From JBEKVE01 sp049514335 (GTDB lineage Bacteria > Actinomycetota > Acidimicrobiia > Acidimicrobiales > UBA8190), in the NCBI GenBank assembly GCA_049514335.1, contig JBEKVE010000200.1, positions 1 through 5,539 of the forward strand: a DNA stretch of 5,539 nucleotides, read 5' to 3'. The notes beneath the pieces are model-generated. The model searched no databases. It saw only the letters and a list, made by a program, of their open reading frames with translations, and was not told the origin of the DNA. The translations under genes and the position numbers were made by a program. Every line of letters begins with the position of its first letter. Position 1 is the first letter of the stretch. Below, one piece after another: positions 1 through 5,377 of the stretch.

Positions 1-720
1 GATGTCGACTCCTATGTAGCGGTGGAACGCCTGCTCGGCCACCCGGTCCCAGCGCGCCGCCCCTCGATGGGTGAACGAGTACATGACAGCCCACTCGTCG
101 ATCGAGGTGTCGTACACGGCGGCCACCGACCGCAGGGGGCCGAGGGGCATCGAGGACGGCCCCAGCACGAACCGCGGGTACTGCTGCGGTCCGGCCGTCG
201 GATCGGCGGGCAGCAGGACGGCACGGGTCGGGTCGTCCCGATCGGGCGGCGTCGACCGGTCCCGGGCGAACGCCGGATCGGGCGGGACGGTGGCTGCGAC
301 GTAGCCGTCGGCGGCGGCGGAGTTGGGGGTCACCGCGAGGCCGGCGACGGTCGTGGCGTACGGGGGCCCACACGCCGGTAGCGGCCCGGGCGCCGCCCTG
401 GTGTCGGGGGTTTGTGCCGGGGCGCCACACCGCACGGGGCGGAGATAGGCGCGCCCAGGGGCGATCAGCGTGGACGGAGAGGGCAGGCGGCCCGACCCGG
501 CGACGACGATGGAGCCGCCCCGGACCGAGGCCGAGTCGGCGCTGTGGCCGAGCCCGGCCAGCCGCATGCTGACGACGTGGGCATCGGCAGACAGGGCGGC
601 AGCGGACACCCGACCCGTGGCGGCGAGCCGCCCGATCACGGGAGCGACCTTTGGTGCACCGCACGAGGCCACCGTGAGCGCGGCAGCGACGAGCAACCCG
701 AGCACCCACGGCCACCGCAC
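1..720 (-). CDS. SecD P1-like lipoprotein, 3' end off window
   Basis: This frame is open for 240 codons from GTG at 720 to the window edge. It begins with a lipoprotein signal peptide: Arg at residue 2, a hydrophobic stretch at about 3-18, and a lipobox VASC with the acylated Cys at residue 20. The mature part resembles the extracytoplasmic P1 region of SecD. Residues 45-96 (DAHVVSMRLAGLGHS, then SIVVAG, then AYLRPV) follow the SecD pattern of a helix ending at a Gly-containing turn, a strand, and an 'FRPV'-like strand. Residues 181-235 (YPRFVLGPSSM, DEWAVMYSFTHRGAARWD) follow the SecD head pattern 'LGP...W.V...FT..GA..'. Residues 97-160 are a Pro/Ala-rich insert with Cys98 and Cys117, which could pair. 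SecD normally starts with a transmembrane helix and has five more after P1; here an acyl anchor replaces the first. An in-frame TTG lies four codons upstream (732) just after a stop, so the start is uncertain, and no Shine-Dalgarno sequence is visible. Whether membrane segments follow off-window cannot be seen. The lipoprotein call is firm; the SecD relationship is recognised by eye. Confidence 0.77.
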   Translation of the reverse strand, partial: MRWPWVLGLLVAAALTVASCGAPKVAPVIGRLAATGRVSAAALSADAHVVSMRLAGLGHSADSASVRGGSIVVAGSGRLPSPSTLIAPGRAYLRPVRCGAPAQTPDTRAAPGPLPACGPPYATTVAGLAVTPNSAAADGYVAATVPPDPAFARDRSTPPDRDDPTRAVLLPADPTAGPQQYPRFVLGPSSMPLGPLRSVAAVYDTSIDEWAVMYSFTHRGAARWDRVAEQAFHRYIGVDI

Positions 721-776
721 GGCCGCAGTCAATCACAGCGGCACGACCCGCCGCGGTGCCATCGGCATCAGGACGC

Positions 777-825
777 GCCAAACGGCCCAACGCACACTCC
801 TGACCGTGTGCGTTGGGCCGTTGGC
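777..825 (-). terminator. Perfect 17-bp hairpin after the Ig-repeat gene
   Basis: Arms 781-797 (AACGGCCCAACGCACAC) and 806-822 are exact reverse complements around an 8-base loop. Three more pairs (777-779 with 823-825) form if A780 bulges. It lies about 60 bp after the stop of the Ig-repeat gene and 57 bp before the lipoprotein start, both on the minus strand. An intrinsic terminator for the upstream gene is the simplest reading. There is no T-tract after it on the minus strand, which is common in high-GC actinobacteria. Confidence 0.75.
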
Positions 826-884
826 TTGTGCGCCCCCCGCTCTTCCCTGAGTTCGAGCGACGGACGGACGTGTCGACCCCGGTG

Positions 885-2567
885 TTACGGGTTGACGGTG
901 AGCGTGAAGGTCTGGGTCACGACCTGCTTGGTCTTGCCCTTGCCGTACGTCGCCGTCTGGGTCAGCGTGTAGGTGCCGGCCGCCGACTTGTGCTTGGTGG
1001 AGGTCGGCGTCCCGGAGATCGAGGCCGAGCCCGTTCCCTTGAAGAACTTGACGTCCTTCGGGAGCTTGCCCTTCTCGCTGATCTTGGGAGCCGTCGGACC
1101 ACCAGCGGTCACCGGGAAGGTGAACGCGTCTCCCACTGTGGCCGTGGCGTGGTTGGCACTGGTGAAGCCCGTGGTGGCGACGCTCGCCGACTGCGTGACC
1201 TGCGCCGCTGCCGCGTACTGGGCGTTCCCAGCCTGGTTGGCGGCGATGACGCAGGTGCCGGCCCCGGTGAAGTGGACCACGCCCGCCGAGATGGAGCAGG
1301 CGCCAGCCGTGGTGCCGGACCCGATGCTGAAGACCACCGGGTTGCTCGAACCACCACCGGTGGCGTGGGGCGTGTACGAGCCCCCCTCGACCGCCGGGCT
1401 CGGGGGCGTGGTGGTGAAGTGGATCGTCTGGGACTGCACCCCGATCCCGACGTTCTGGCTCACCTGGGGCGCAGCTTCGTACGAGGCGTTGCCGGCCTGG
1501 TTGGCGTCGATGACGCAGGTGCCCGGGCCCGTGAAGCTGACCGTCGGGGCCGAGTAGGTGCAGGCGCCGGCGGTGCTCGTGGCGTCGATGCTGAAGGTCA
1601 CCGAGTTACCCGAACCGCCGCCGTTGGCTGTGGGCGTGTAGGTGCCGCCCACGTCCGCCGGGCTGGGCGGCGTCGAGGTGAAGGTGATGGCCTGCGTGTT
1701 CTCGACGGTGGCGCTCTGCCTCACCTGCGGCGCCGCCGTGTAGGCGAAGTCGCCCGCCTGGTTGGCGTCGATGACGCAGGTGCCTGGGCCCGTGAAGGTG
1801 ACCGTCGGCGCCGAGTAGGTGCAGGCACCCGAGGTGCTCGTGGCGTCGATGCTGAAGGTCACGGCATTGCCCGAGCCGCCACCCGTGGCTGTCGGCGTGT
1901 ACGTGGTGCCCACGACCGACGGGTTCGCCGGGGTGGAGGTGAAGGAGATGGCCTGCGAGCTCTGTGGGTTCCCGTCGCCGGGGTTCTCACCGCCGTCGTC
2001 GCCGTTGGGGTAAGTGTAGAACGGCGCCGAGAACAGGTGGGGCTTGGAGAAGTCGTTCTGGGCGGGGCCGAGGTAGAGGACACACGCCTCGGTTCCGACA
2101 CCGCACACCGGGGTCGAGTTCGGGCCTTCCCCGAAGGTGGCGTTGTCGGGCAGGGCGTACACGGTGTAGTCGTTGATGACGAAGCTGCCGTCGGAGTTCA
2201 CCGCCGAGGTGGAGAGGATCGTCTGTCCGTCGCAGTGGCCGGTCGGCGTGCTCGGAAGGTTCGACGAGAGACCGTCGGGATCCGCACATTCCACAGCTTT
2301 CATGGCGGGCTCCCCCGTGTACCCGTTGGCCTCGAGGTTGCTCAGATCGAGCGTCGAGTTGGCGGCCACCGAGACGTCGATATTCTGCCCGCTCGAATAG
2401 GGGGCGTTGGACGTCACTTCGCCGATCGTGGACAGCGTCGTGGACCCGCTCACCAGCGTGTTGGCACCCGCAGCCGTGGTGGACAACACCACCGTCATCG
2501 GGACACCCAACGCCAACGCCGCGCCGGCCACAATTGCGATCATTTTCCCGCGCCTCTTCCGCACCAT
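885..2567 (-). CDS. Secreted neocarzinostatin-like/Ig-repeat surface protein
   Basis: 560 residues. ATG at 2567 is chosen because AAGGAG lies 7 bases before it; an in-frame ATG 12 codons upstream has no such site. Residues 1-8 are basic (VRKRRGK), 9-31 hydrophobic, and AGA at 33-35 is a plausible signal peptidase site. Residues about 36-185 look like the neocarzinostatin apoprotein fold, a seven-stranded Ig-like barrel, with two likely disulfides (Cys94-Cys112 and Cys155-Cys162) and the pattern 'DGSFVINDYTV...C...C.LYLG'. A Gly/Asp/Asn linker (189-204) leads to three tandem Ig-like repeats (205-291, 292-379, 380-464), each with a Cys pair 15 residues apart and a TCVI.ANQAG motif. The C-terminal 95 residues fit a putative-Ig (He_PIG) domain: 'LPKDVKF...ISGTPT...AAGTYTLTQTATYG...TQTFTLTV'. 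The protein ends TLTVNP with no LPXTG, membrane helix or charged tail, so it is probably released or held non-covalently. Adhesion or a surface role is inference; the neocarzinostatin-like fold does not imply enediyne binding. Confidence 0.9.
   Translation of the reverse strand: MVRKRRGKMIAIVAGAALALGVPMTVVLSTTAAGANTLVSGSTTLSTIGEVTSNAPYSSGQNIDVSVAANSTLDLSNLEANGYTGEPAMKAVECADPDGLSSNLPSTPTGHCDGQTILSTSAVNSDGSFVINDYTVYALPDNATFGEGPNSTPVCGVGTEACVLYLGPAQNDFSKPHLFSAPFYTYPNGDDGGENPGDGNPQSSQAISFTSTPANPSVVGTTYTPTATGGGSGNAVTFSIDATSTSGACTYSAPTVTFTGPGTCVIDANQAGDFAYTAAPQVRQSATVENTQAITFTSTPPSPADVGGTYTPTANGGGSGNSVTFSIDATSTAGACTYSAPTVSFTGPGTCVIDANQAGNASYEAAPQVSQNVGIGVQSQTIHFTTTPPSPAVEGGSYTPHATGGGSSNPVVFSIGSGTTAGACSISAGVVHFTGAGTCVIAANQAGNAQYAAAAQVTQSASVATTGFTSANHATATVGDAFTFPVTAGGPTAPKISEKGKLPKDVKFFKGTGSASISGTPTSTKHKSAAGTYTLTQTATYGKGKTKQVVTQTFTLTVNP
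1176..1955 (-). repeat. Three tandem Ig-like domain repeats in DNA
   Basis: Units are 1955-1695, 1694-1431 and 1430-1176, with periods of 87 and 88 codons. Shared protein features are 'Q.I.FT.TP..P...G..YTP.A.GGGS.N.V.FSI', a Cys, 'V.FTG.GTCVI.ANQAG', then 'Q V.Q' near the end. Units 1 and 2 are close at DNA level: by eye, 1756-1862 and 1495-1601 differ at about seven positions over 107 bases, including long identical runs. Unit 3 is clearly more diverged (for example GSGTTAGACSIS replaces DATSTAGACTYS). This points to recent duplication or gene conversion between units 1 and 2. Confidence 0.9.
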
Positions 2568-2574
2568 GGCAGCA

Positions 2575-2580
2575 CTCCTT
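2575..2580 (-). promoter_or_regulatory. Shine-Dalgarno site AAGGAG
   Basis: On the minus strand AAGGAG sits 7 bases before the ATG at 2567. It is the only strong ribosome-binding site in the window, and it decides the start of the Ig-repeat protein against the upstream ATG at 2603. Confidence 0.85.
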
Positions 2581-2598
2581 GGAGATATGTCGTCGGAT

Positions 2599-2639
2599 CG
2601 CAAACGCGACGGTGCCGGTTTGCGTGTTCGCAGCGAACA
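2599..2639 (-). promoter_or_regulatory. Back-to-back hairpin and palindrome before SD
   Basis: Two symmetric elements abut. At 2599-2624, arms CGCAAAC and GTTTGCG (7 bp) flank a 12-base loop containing a small CGG/CCG stem. At 2625-2639, TGTTCGC and GCGAACA flank a single central base. They end 18 bases before the AAGGAG site, so they would lie in the transcript leader if transcription begins further upstream. They could be mRNA structure or DNA operators. The second is not an SOS box: the half-sites point the opposite way from CGAAC-N4-GTTCG. Confidence 0.45.
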
Positions 2640-2700
2640 TCACATTCGAAGCCACGATCTGCAAGAAGAAAGTGGGGGCGGCGCGAAGAAATTACCTTTC

Positions 2701-2719
2701 CCTCACGCGAGCCTCACGC
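2701..2719. repeat. Direct repeat CCTCACGC with 11-bp period
   Basis: CCTCACGC occurs at 2701-2708 and again at 2712-2719, one helical turn apart, about 135-150 bp before the Ig-repeat gene start. Two heptamers with 4-base spacing on one face of the helix is the layout bound by OmpR/PhoP-family response regulators. The TCAC core is shared with known PhoP boxes, but the match is partial. Confidence 0.35.
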
Positions 2720-2834
2720 CGTCGTATCCCAACGGAAACGCAAACACGCGCTGCGACGACAAGCCTCCGTATCGCACCGGGATCAATCGACAGCGCGAGG
2801 TCGACGCGCGCGTGCCGCCGCGTGCGCAGCGGAA

Positions 2835-2856
2835 CTGTCACATGCATCGGTGACAG
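2835..2856. promoter_or_regulatory. Operator-like inverted repeat CTGTCAC-N8-GTGACAG
   Basis: Perfect 7-bp arms flank 8 bases that include the palindrome ATGCAT, giving 22 bp with dyad symmetry. The size and spacing suit a dimeric helix-turn-helix repressor. The arms do not fit the CRP pattern TGTGA-N6-TCACA. It lies 268 bp before the start of the Ig-repeat gene, so the regulated promoter is unclear. Confidence 0.35.
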
Positions 2857-2970
2857 ACATGCGAACGTCGTTGCACAGAACGGTGAGGAGCGCGTCATAC
2901 CGGTGAATGCAGCGCCGCGCCCCGGGAACGTGTTCGGGTGCTGTTCGACCTACCGTCGCACCGTGTTCAC

Positions 2971-2995
2971 GGGCCCGGGATCGTGATCCGGGCCC
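2971..2995 (-). terminator. GC-rich hairpin after the DUF1990 gene
   Basis: GGGCCCGGGATC at 2971-2982 pairs with GATCCGGGCCC at 2985-2995, leaving one bulged G and a very short loop. It begins 10 bp after the DUF1990 stop on the minus strand. There is no T-tract. It is a likely intrinsic terminator that separates this gene from the leader of the Ig-repeat protein. Confidence 0.7.
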
Positions 2996-3004
2996 CGGTA
3001 CGGA

Positions 3005-3571
3005 TCACCCGTCGGCAGCCGTCCAGCGGGCGAGGGCGTCGAGGTACCGACGCGTGGTGGCCGTCTGGATTCGGCGTCCGACCGGGGCGCCGAGGCGCGC
3101 CAGGACTCCCGAGGGGCGCGACGCCGCCACGATGTGGAGGACCGCCCCGTCGTCGGCCGCCTCCACCAAAAACGACTCCTCCCCCGATTCGGGATGCCCG
3201 GGGAGCGTGCCGTAGGCGAACCCGTAGCGCCGGGGCTCGTCGATCACGCCCACGATCCGACAGGGCGCAATAGCCGTCAGGGGGCCGAGGGGGATGGCGA
3301 CGACGACGGTCCCCCCGACCTGTGGGGGGTGCGCAGGGTGCACGCGCAGCCCCGCCCCCAGGTGCGCCTGCCAGGTCTCGAGGCCCCGGCGGGCCCGGGC
3401 GAACACCTCCGGACCCCCCGGGAGCTCCAGGCGGTAGGCGTCGTGGCGGAAGCCGGCCGGCTGTTCACCGGTGAGCGTCATGCCCACCGGCTCGTAGACC
3501 GGGGCCGAAGCGCTCTTGGCCTCGGCCAGCGCCAGCAGGGCGGTGTCCGACATCCAGCCCAGACGGAACAT
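3005..3571 (-). CDS. DUF1990 family protein
   Basis: 188 residues, complete. Almost the whole length matches the DUF1990 pattern: YEPVGMTLTGEQPAGFRHD (26-44), LPGGPEVFARARRGLETWQAH (50-70), GTVVVAIPLGPLTAIAPCRIVGVIDEPRRYGFAYGTLPGHPESGEESF (87-134), then a SRPSG...LGAPVGRRIQ...RRYLDAL tail. The run with GFAYGTLPGHPESGEE is the family hallmark. The biochemical function of the family is unknown; no signal peptide or membrane helix is present, so it is probably cytoplasmic. ATG at 3571 is used, with TACAAC ending 6 bases before it, which would suit leaderless transcription. A second in-frame ATG at 3553 (MSDTALL) is equally possible, since neither has a Shine-Dalgarno sequence. It starts 45 bp after the propeller gene's stop, with a hairpin between them. 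Confidence 0.9.
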   Translation of the reverse strand: MFRLGWMSDTALLALAEAKSASAPVYEPVGMTLTGEQPAGFRHDAYRLELPGGPEVFARARRGLETWQAHLGAGLRVHPAHPPQVGGTVVVAIPLGPLTAIAPCRIVGVIDEPRRYGFAYGTLPGHPESGEESFLVEAADDGAVLHIVAASRPSGVLARLGAPVGRRIQTATTRRYLDALARWTAADG

Positions 3572-3588
3572 CCGACGGTTGTAGCACC

Positions 3589-3618
3589 GACCCGGTTCCC
3601 CGGGCCCTTTCCCGGGTC
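3589..3618 (-). terminator. Hairpin between propeller and DUF1990 genes
   Basis: GACCCGG at 3589-3595 and CCGGGTC at 3612-3618 are reverse complements around 16 bases. The structure overlaps the last two bases read from the propeller stop codon. It may terminate that gene or act as a processing or attenuation stem before the DUF1990 gene; stretches of G and C here allow alternative pairings. Confidence 0.4.
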
Positions 3619-4378
3619 AGCCCACCGTCAGAGTGATGAAGCGGGGCCGGTACACCGAGGCGTCGGGGTTGGTGAGCCCGTGCAAGGAGCCGAAATTCAC
3701 GTCGTGGGACACCACCAGGGTGTTGGGCGAGCTGCTCAGGCCGGGATGGCCGTGGGCTCCGTAGGTCACGATCCCGTCGGCGGCCGGGTATTCGGCCTGC
3801 TCGGGCGTGGCGTACACGTTCCGGGTGGTTTCGGAGGGGCCGATGGGGCTGCACCCCAGTGCACCGACGATCTCGCTGGAACCGACCTGCGAGCGCGCCA
3901 CGAAGGGGTACATCCCGTTCACCGGCGACACGCTGAAGTGGCTCAGGAAGCCGAGATGGGCCGCGGCCGCGGCATGCGACACGCCCGCCGACCACCCACT
4001 GCCGGTCCAGTACGACCACAGGGAGGTGAGATCGGTGCCGCTCACGCGGGCCACGTCGACGACCCCCTGCGTGGGTGCGACGTAGATATAGGTGTACCCA
4101 CCTGCAGTGAGCGTGTCCCCGATGCCGGCGGTGGCGCCCACCATGGCGGGGAGCTCCACGAAGGACTGGCGCCTCAAGCTGGGCAATGCCAGCGTGGCGA
4201 CGAAGACCCCGGGCAGCGGCGTGTGCGTTCCGTCGGGGTGGAAGAGCTGTTCGTTCCCGATGATCTGGAGCGTCGTTGGGTTGCGCACCACGGCGGCGTC
4301 GGGCCAGAAGGCGTAGCCGAAGCGGTGGGCGTTGCGGGGGCGCGCCCCGGCCCCCACCTCCGCCCCCCACAGGCACAC
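3617..4378 (-). CDS. DUF4185/GH43-like beta-propeller, probably 5'-truncated
   Basis: The frame gives 253 residues from GTG 4378, with a stop (TGA 4405-4403) only nine codons upstream. The sequence resembles the later blades of secreted DUF4185-type five-bladed propellers related to GH43: FWPDAAVV (24-31), VATLALP (60-66), GGYTYIYVAP (93-102), VARV (109-112), LWSYWTGSGW (120-129), SVSPVNGMY (149-157), GCSPIGPSE...VYATPE (175-193), HPGLSSSPNTLVVSHDVN (211-228), and the YRPRF signature (243-247). Full-length relatives usually carry a signal peptide and a first blade with a Trp/Phe...FGDT-like motif; both are missing. The assigned GTG has no ribosome site, and the SDR gene ends 118 bp upstream. 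It may be a 5'-deleted remnant, a frameshifted gene (GGGGGG lies near codon 5), or an unusual short form. Substrate unknown; sugar binding or hydrolysis is only family-based inference. Confidence 0.6.
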   Translation of the reverse strand: MCLWGAEVGAGARPRNAHRFGYAFWPDAAVVRNPTTLQIIGNEQLFHPDGTHTPLPGVFVATLALPSLRRQSFVELPAMVGATAGIGDTLTAGGYTYIYVAPTQGVVDVARVSGTDLTSLWSYWTGSGWSAGVSHAAAAAHLGFLSHFSVSPVNGMYPFVARSQVGSSEIVGALGCSPIGPSETTRNVYATPEQAEYPAADGIVTYGAHGHPGLSSSPNTLVVSHDVNFGSLHGLTNPDASVYRPRFITLTVG

Positions 4379-4445
4379 ATCGAGGTGGTCGGGGCGCTGT
4401 CGTCAATGGTAGGAAGCCCCCCGCCGGACCCGGTGGCGCTCCCTT

Positions 4446-4472
4446 CCGGGCTGGTGCACTTCCCCGGCCCGG
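4446..4472 (-). terminator. Weak hairpin after the SDR gene
   Basis: CCGGGC at 4446-4451 and GCCCGG at 4467-4472 could pair around a 15-base loop containing GTGCAC. It is 24 bp after the SDR stop. The stem is short, and G/C-rich sequence makes such pairs common, so this is tentative. Confidence 0.3.
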
Positions 4473-4496
4473 GATCACAACAGGCTCGACCGCTGG

Positions 4497-5351
4497 TCAG
4501 CCGGGGTGCCACCAATCGGGATGCAGGCCCCGTTGGCGGGCGAAGCGCTGCGCCGAGACCGTCGTGCCGTTCAACTCGGCCCGCTCGGAGCGCTTGGCGG
4601 CGGTGTCTCGGTCGGCCAGCCATGCCACGACCGAGGCCGGGACCGAGGGCGGGGCTCCCGGATACCGGTCCTTCAATCCCAGTCGCTCCTGCGCCACCTG
4701 CATGCGCTCGGTGAGCACGTAGCCCGGCTCGACGTTCACGGCGAAGATGCCAGCCGGACCGAGCTCCACCGCAAGGATGCCCGCCACCCGGTGGAACGCC
4801 CCCTTGGTCATGGCGTAGCCGAGCCCCCATCCCCCGGAACCGGTGGGTGCGGGCGGATCGGTGGTGGCCACGGCGGAGGTGATGTCGACGATGGTGCCTT
4901 CGCCACGATCGAGCATGCCAGGCAGTACCGCCTTGATCAGGACGAGCTGGGCCACCACGTTTGCCTCGAGCTTGGTCGTGATCATGTCCAGATCGAGGTC
5001 GAGGAAGCGCTCCATGCTCCCTGGCCCGGTGTGCACGGCGTTGTTGACGAGGACGTCGATGCGACCCCACTGGCCGAGCACCTGATCCACCGCCGCCAGG
5101 AGCGAGGACCGGTCGAGGAGGTCGGCGGGAACGGCCAGGGCGCGGCCGCCGGCCTCGGCGATGGCACCGCACGTCGTGTCGAGGCTTCCCGGTACCGGTG
5201 CTGCGCCCGGGATCGAATCGTCGACCCCATCCCCCTCATGACGCGTGCGGGCTGTGACGGCGACGTCGAAGCCGTGTCGCGCCAAGGCGAGCGCGCTGGC
5301 CTTGCCGATCCCTCGGCTTGCTCCGGTGACGAGCGCGACCCGGCGGTCCAC
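4497..5351 (-). CDS. Short-chain dehydrogenase/reductase (SDR)
   Basis: 284 residues, complete. A Rossmann-fold NAD(P)(H)-dependent oxidoreductase of the classical SDR type: TGASRGIG (9-16) binds the cofactor diphosphate, PADLLD (75-80) holds the Asp near the adenine ring, and NNA (103-105) follows strand 4. The catalytic set is Asn131, Ser159, Tyr179 and Lys183 (YAMTK), followed by the EPG motif (208-210) and TERM. Arg35 and Arg37 after strand 2 favour NADP(H), by inference. Residues 38-60 insert a Gly/Asp/Pro-rich loop ending VPGSLDTT, longer than in minimal SDRs. The C-terminal extension (about 250-284, ending DWWHPG) is not part of the core fold. The substrate cannot be read from sequence. 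The GTG start has no Shine-Dalgarno site; TAACAT ends 6 bases upstream, suiting a leaderless mRNA. Co-transcription with the whiB gene 26 bp upstream is also possible. Confidence 0.94.
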   Translation of the reverse strand: MDRRVALVTGASRGIGKASALALARHGFDVAVTARTRHEGDGVDDSIPGAAPVPGSLDTTCGAIAEAGGRALAVPADLLDRSSLLAAVDQVLGQWGRIDVLVNNAVHTGPGSMERFLDLDLDMITTKLEANVVAQLVLIKAVLPGMLDRGEGTIVDITSAVATTDPPAPTGSGGWGLGYAMTKGAFHRVAGILAVELGPAGIFAVNVEPGYVLTERMQVAQERLGLKDRYPGAPPSVPASVVAWLADRDTAAKRSERAELNGTTVSAQRFARQRGLHPDWWHPG

Positions 5352-5357
5352 GCCGGG

Positions 5358-5363
5358 ATGTTA
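5358..5363 (-). promoter_or_regulatory. -10-like TAACAT before leaderless SDR start
   Basis: On the minus strand TAACAT fits the TANNNT -10 pattern, and six bases (CCCGGC) separate it from the GTG at 5351, placing the start codon at about +1. No good -35 hexamer is found at 16-18 bases; that stretch covers the whiB stop codon. Leaderless mRNAs are frequent in actinobacteria. Confidence 0.4.
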
Positions 5364-5377
5364 CGACGGACGGGCTG

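Larger units (their letters stand above)
2568..3004 (-). other. 437-bp non-coding leader/regulatory region
   Basis: No convincing gene lies between the DUF1990 stop and the Ig-repeat protein start. Short frames here (for example 2898-2692 minus) lack a ribosome site and any recognisable family, and read as Arg-rich out-of-frame sequence. The region is less GC-rich than its flanks near 2600-2700. It holds the terminator hairpin 2971-2995, inverted repeat 2835-2856, an 11-bp-period direct repeat at 2701-2719, and two adjacent symmetric elements at 2599-2639. The heptamer CGCAAAC or its complement occurs at 2599, 2618 and 2739. Such length and symmetry suggest a regulated promoter and long 5' leader for the Ig-repeat gene. 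I could not place a convincing -35/-10 pair. Confidence 0.6.

Noticed and set aside
885..905. Sortase or other cell-wall anchor at the end of the Ig-repeat protein
   Set aside because: The C-terminus ends in a beta strand, TLTVNP, without LPXTG, membrane helix or basic tail.
1176..1955. CRISPR-like spaced repeats
   Set aside because: The repeats are contiguous 87-88-codon protein domains in frame, not short repeats with unique spacers.
2634..2655. Possible LexA/SOS box near CGAACATCACATTCG
   Set aside because: The half-sites are too far apart for CGAAC-N4-GTTCG, and the neighbouring palindrome has its half-sites in the opposite order.
2692..2898. A 68-codon minus-strand frame in the leader region
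   Set aside because: No ribosome site, Arg/Val-rich with no hydrophobic or conserved pattern, and it overlaps the symmetric regulatory elements.
813..2906. A 697-codon open frame on the plus strand, opposite the Ig-repeat gene
   Set aside because: It is antisense to a gene with a signal peptide, ribosome site and family motifs. Its Arg/Gly/Val-rich repeats are the mirror of the Ig repeats, and the open frame is explained by high third-position GC.
2568..3004. A riboswitch (c-di-AMP ydaO or c-di-GMP GEMM type) before the surface protein
   Set aside because: Short resemblances such as AAGCCTCCG exist, but the conserved cores and stem order of these classes could not be found on either strand.
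3134..4714. A 526-codon plus-strand frame across the DUF1990, propeller and SDR genes
   Set aside because: It crosses three separate minus-strand genes with recognisable domains and has low-complexity Gly/Arg/Pro composition with no family features.
4174..5172. A second minus-strand frame linking the SDR region to the propeller
   Set aside because: It is out of frame with the SDR catalytic motifs over most of its length. Only its last part, near 4378-4450, is of possible interest as a frameshifted start of the propeller gene.
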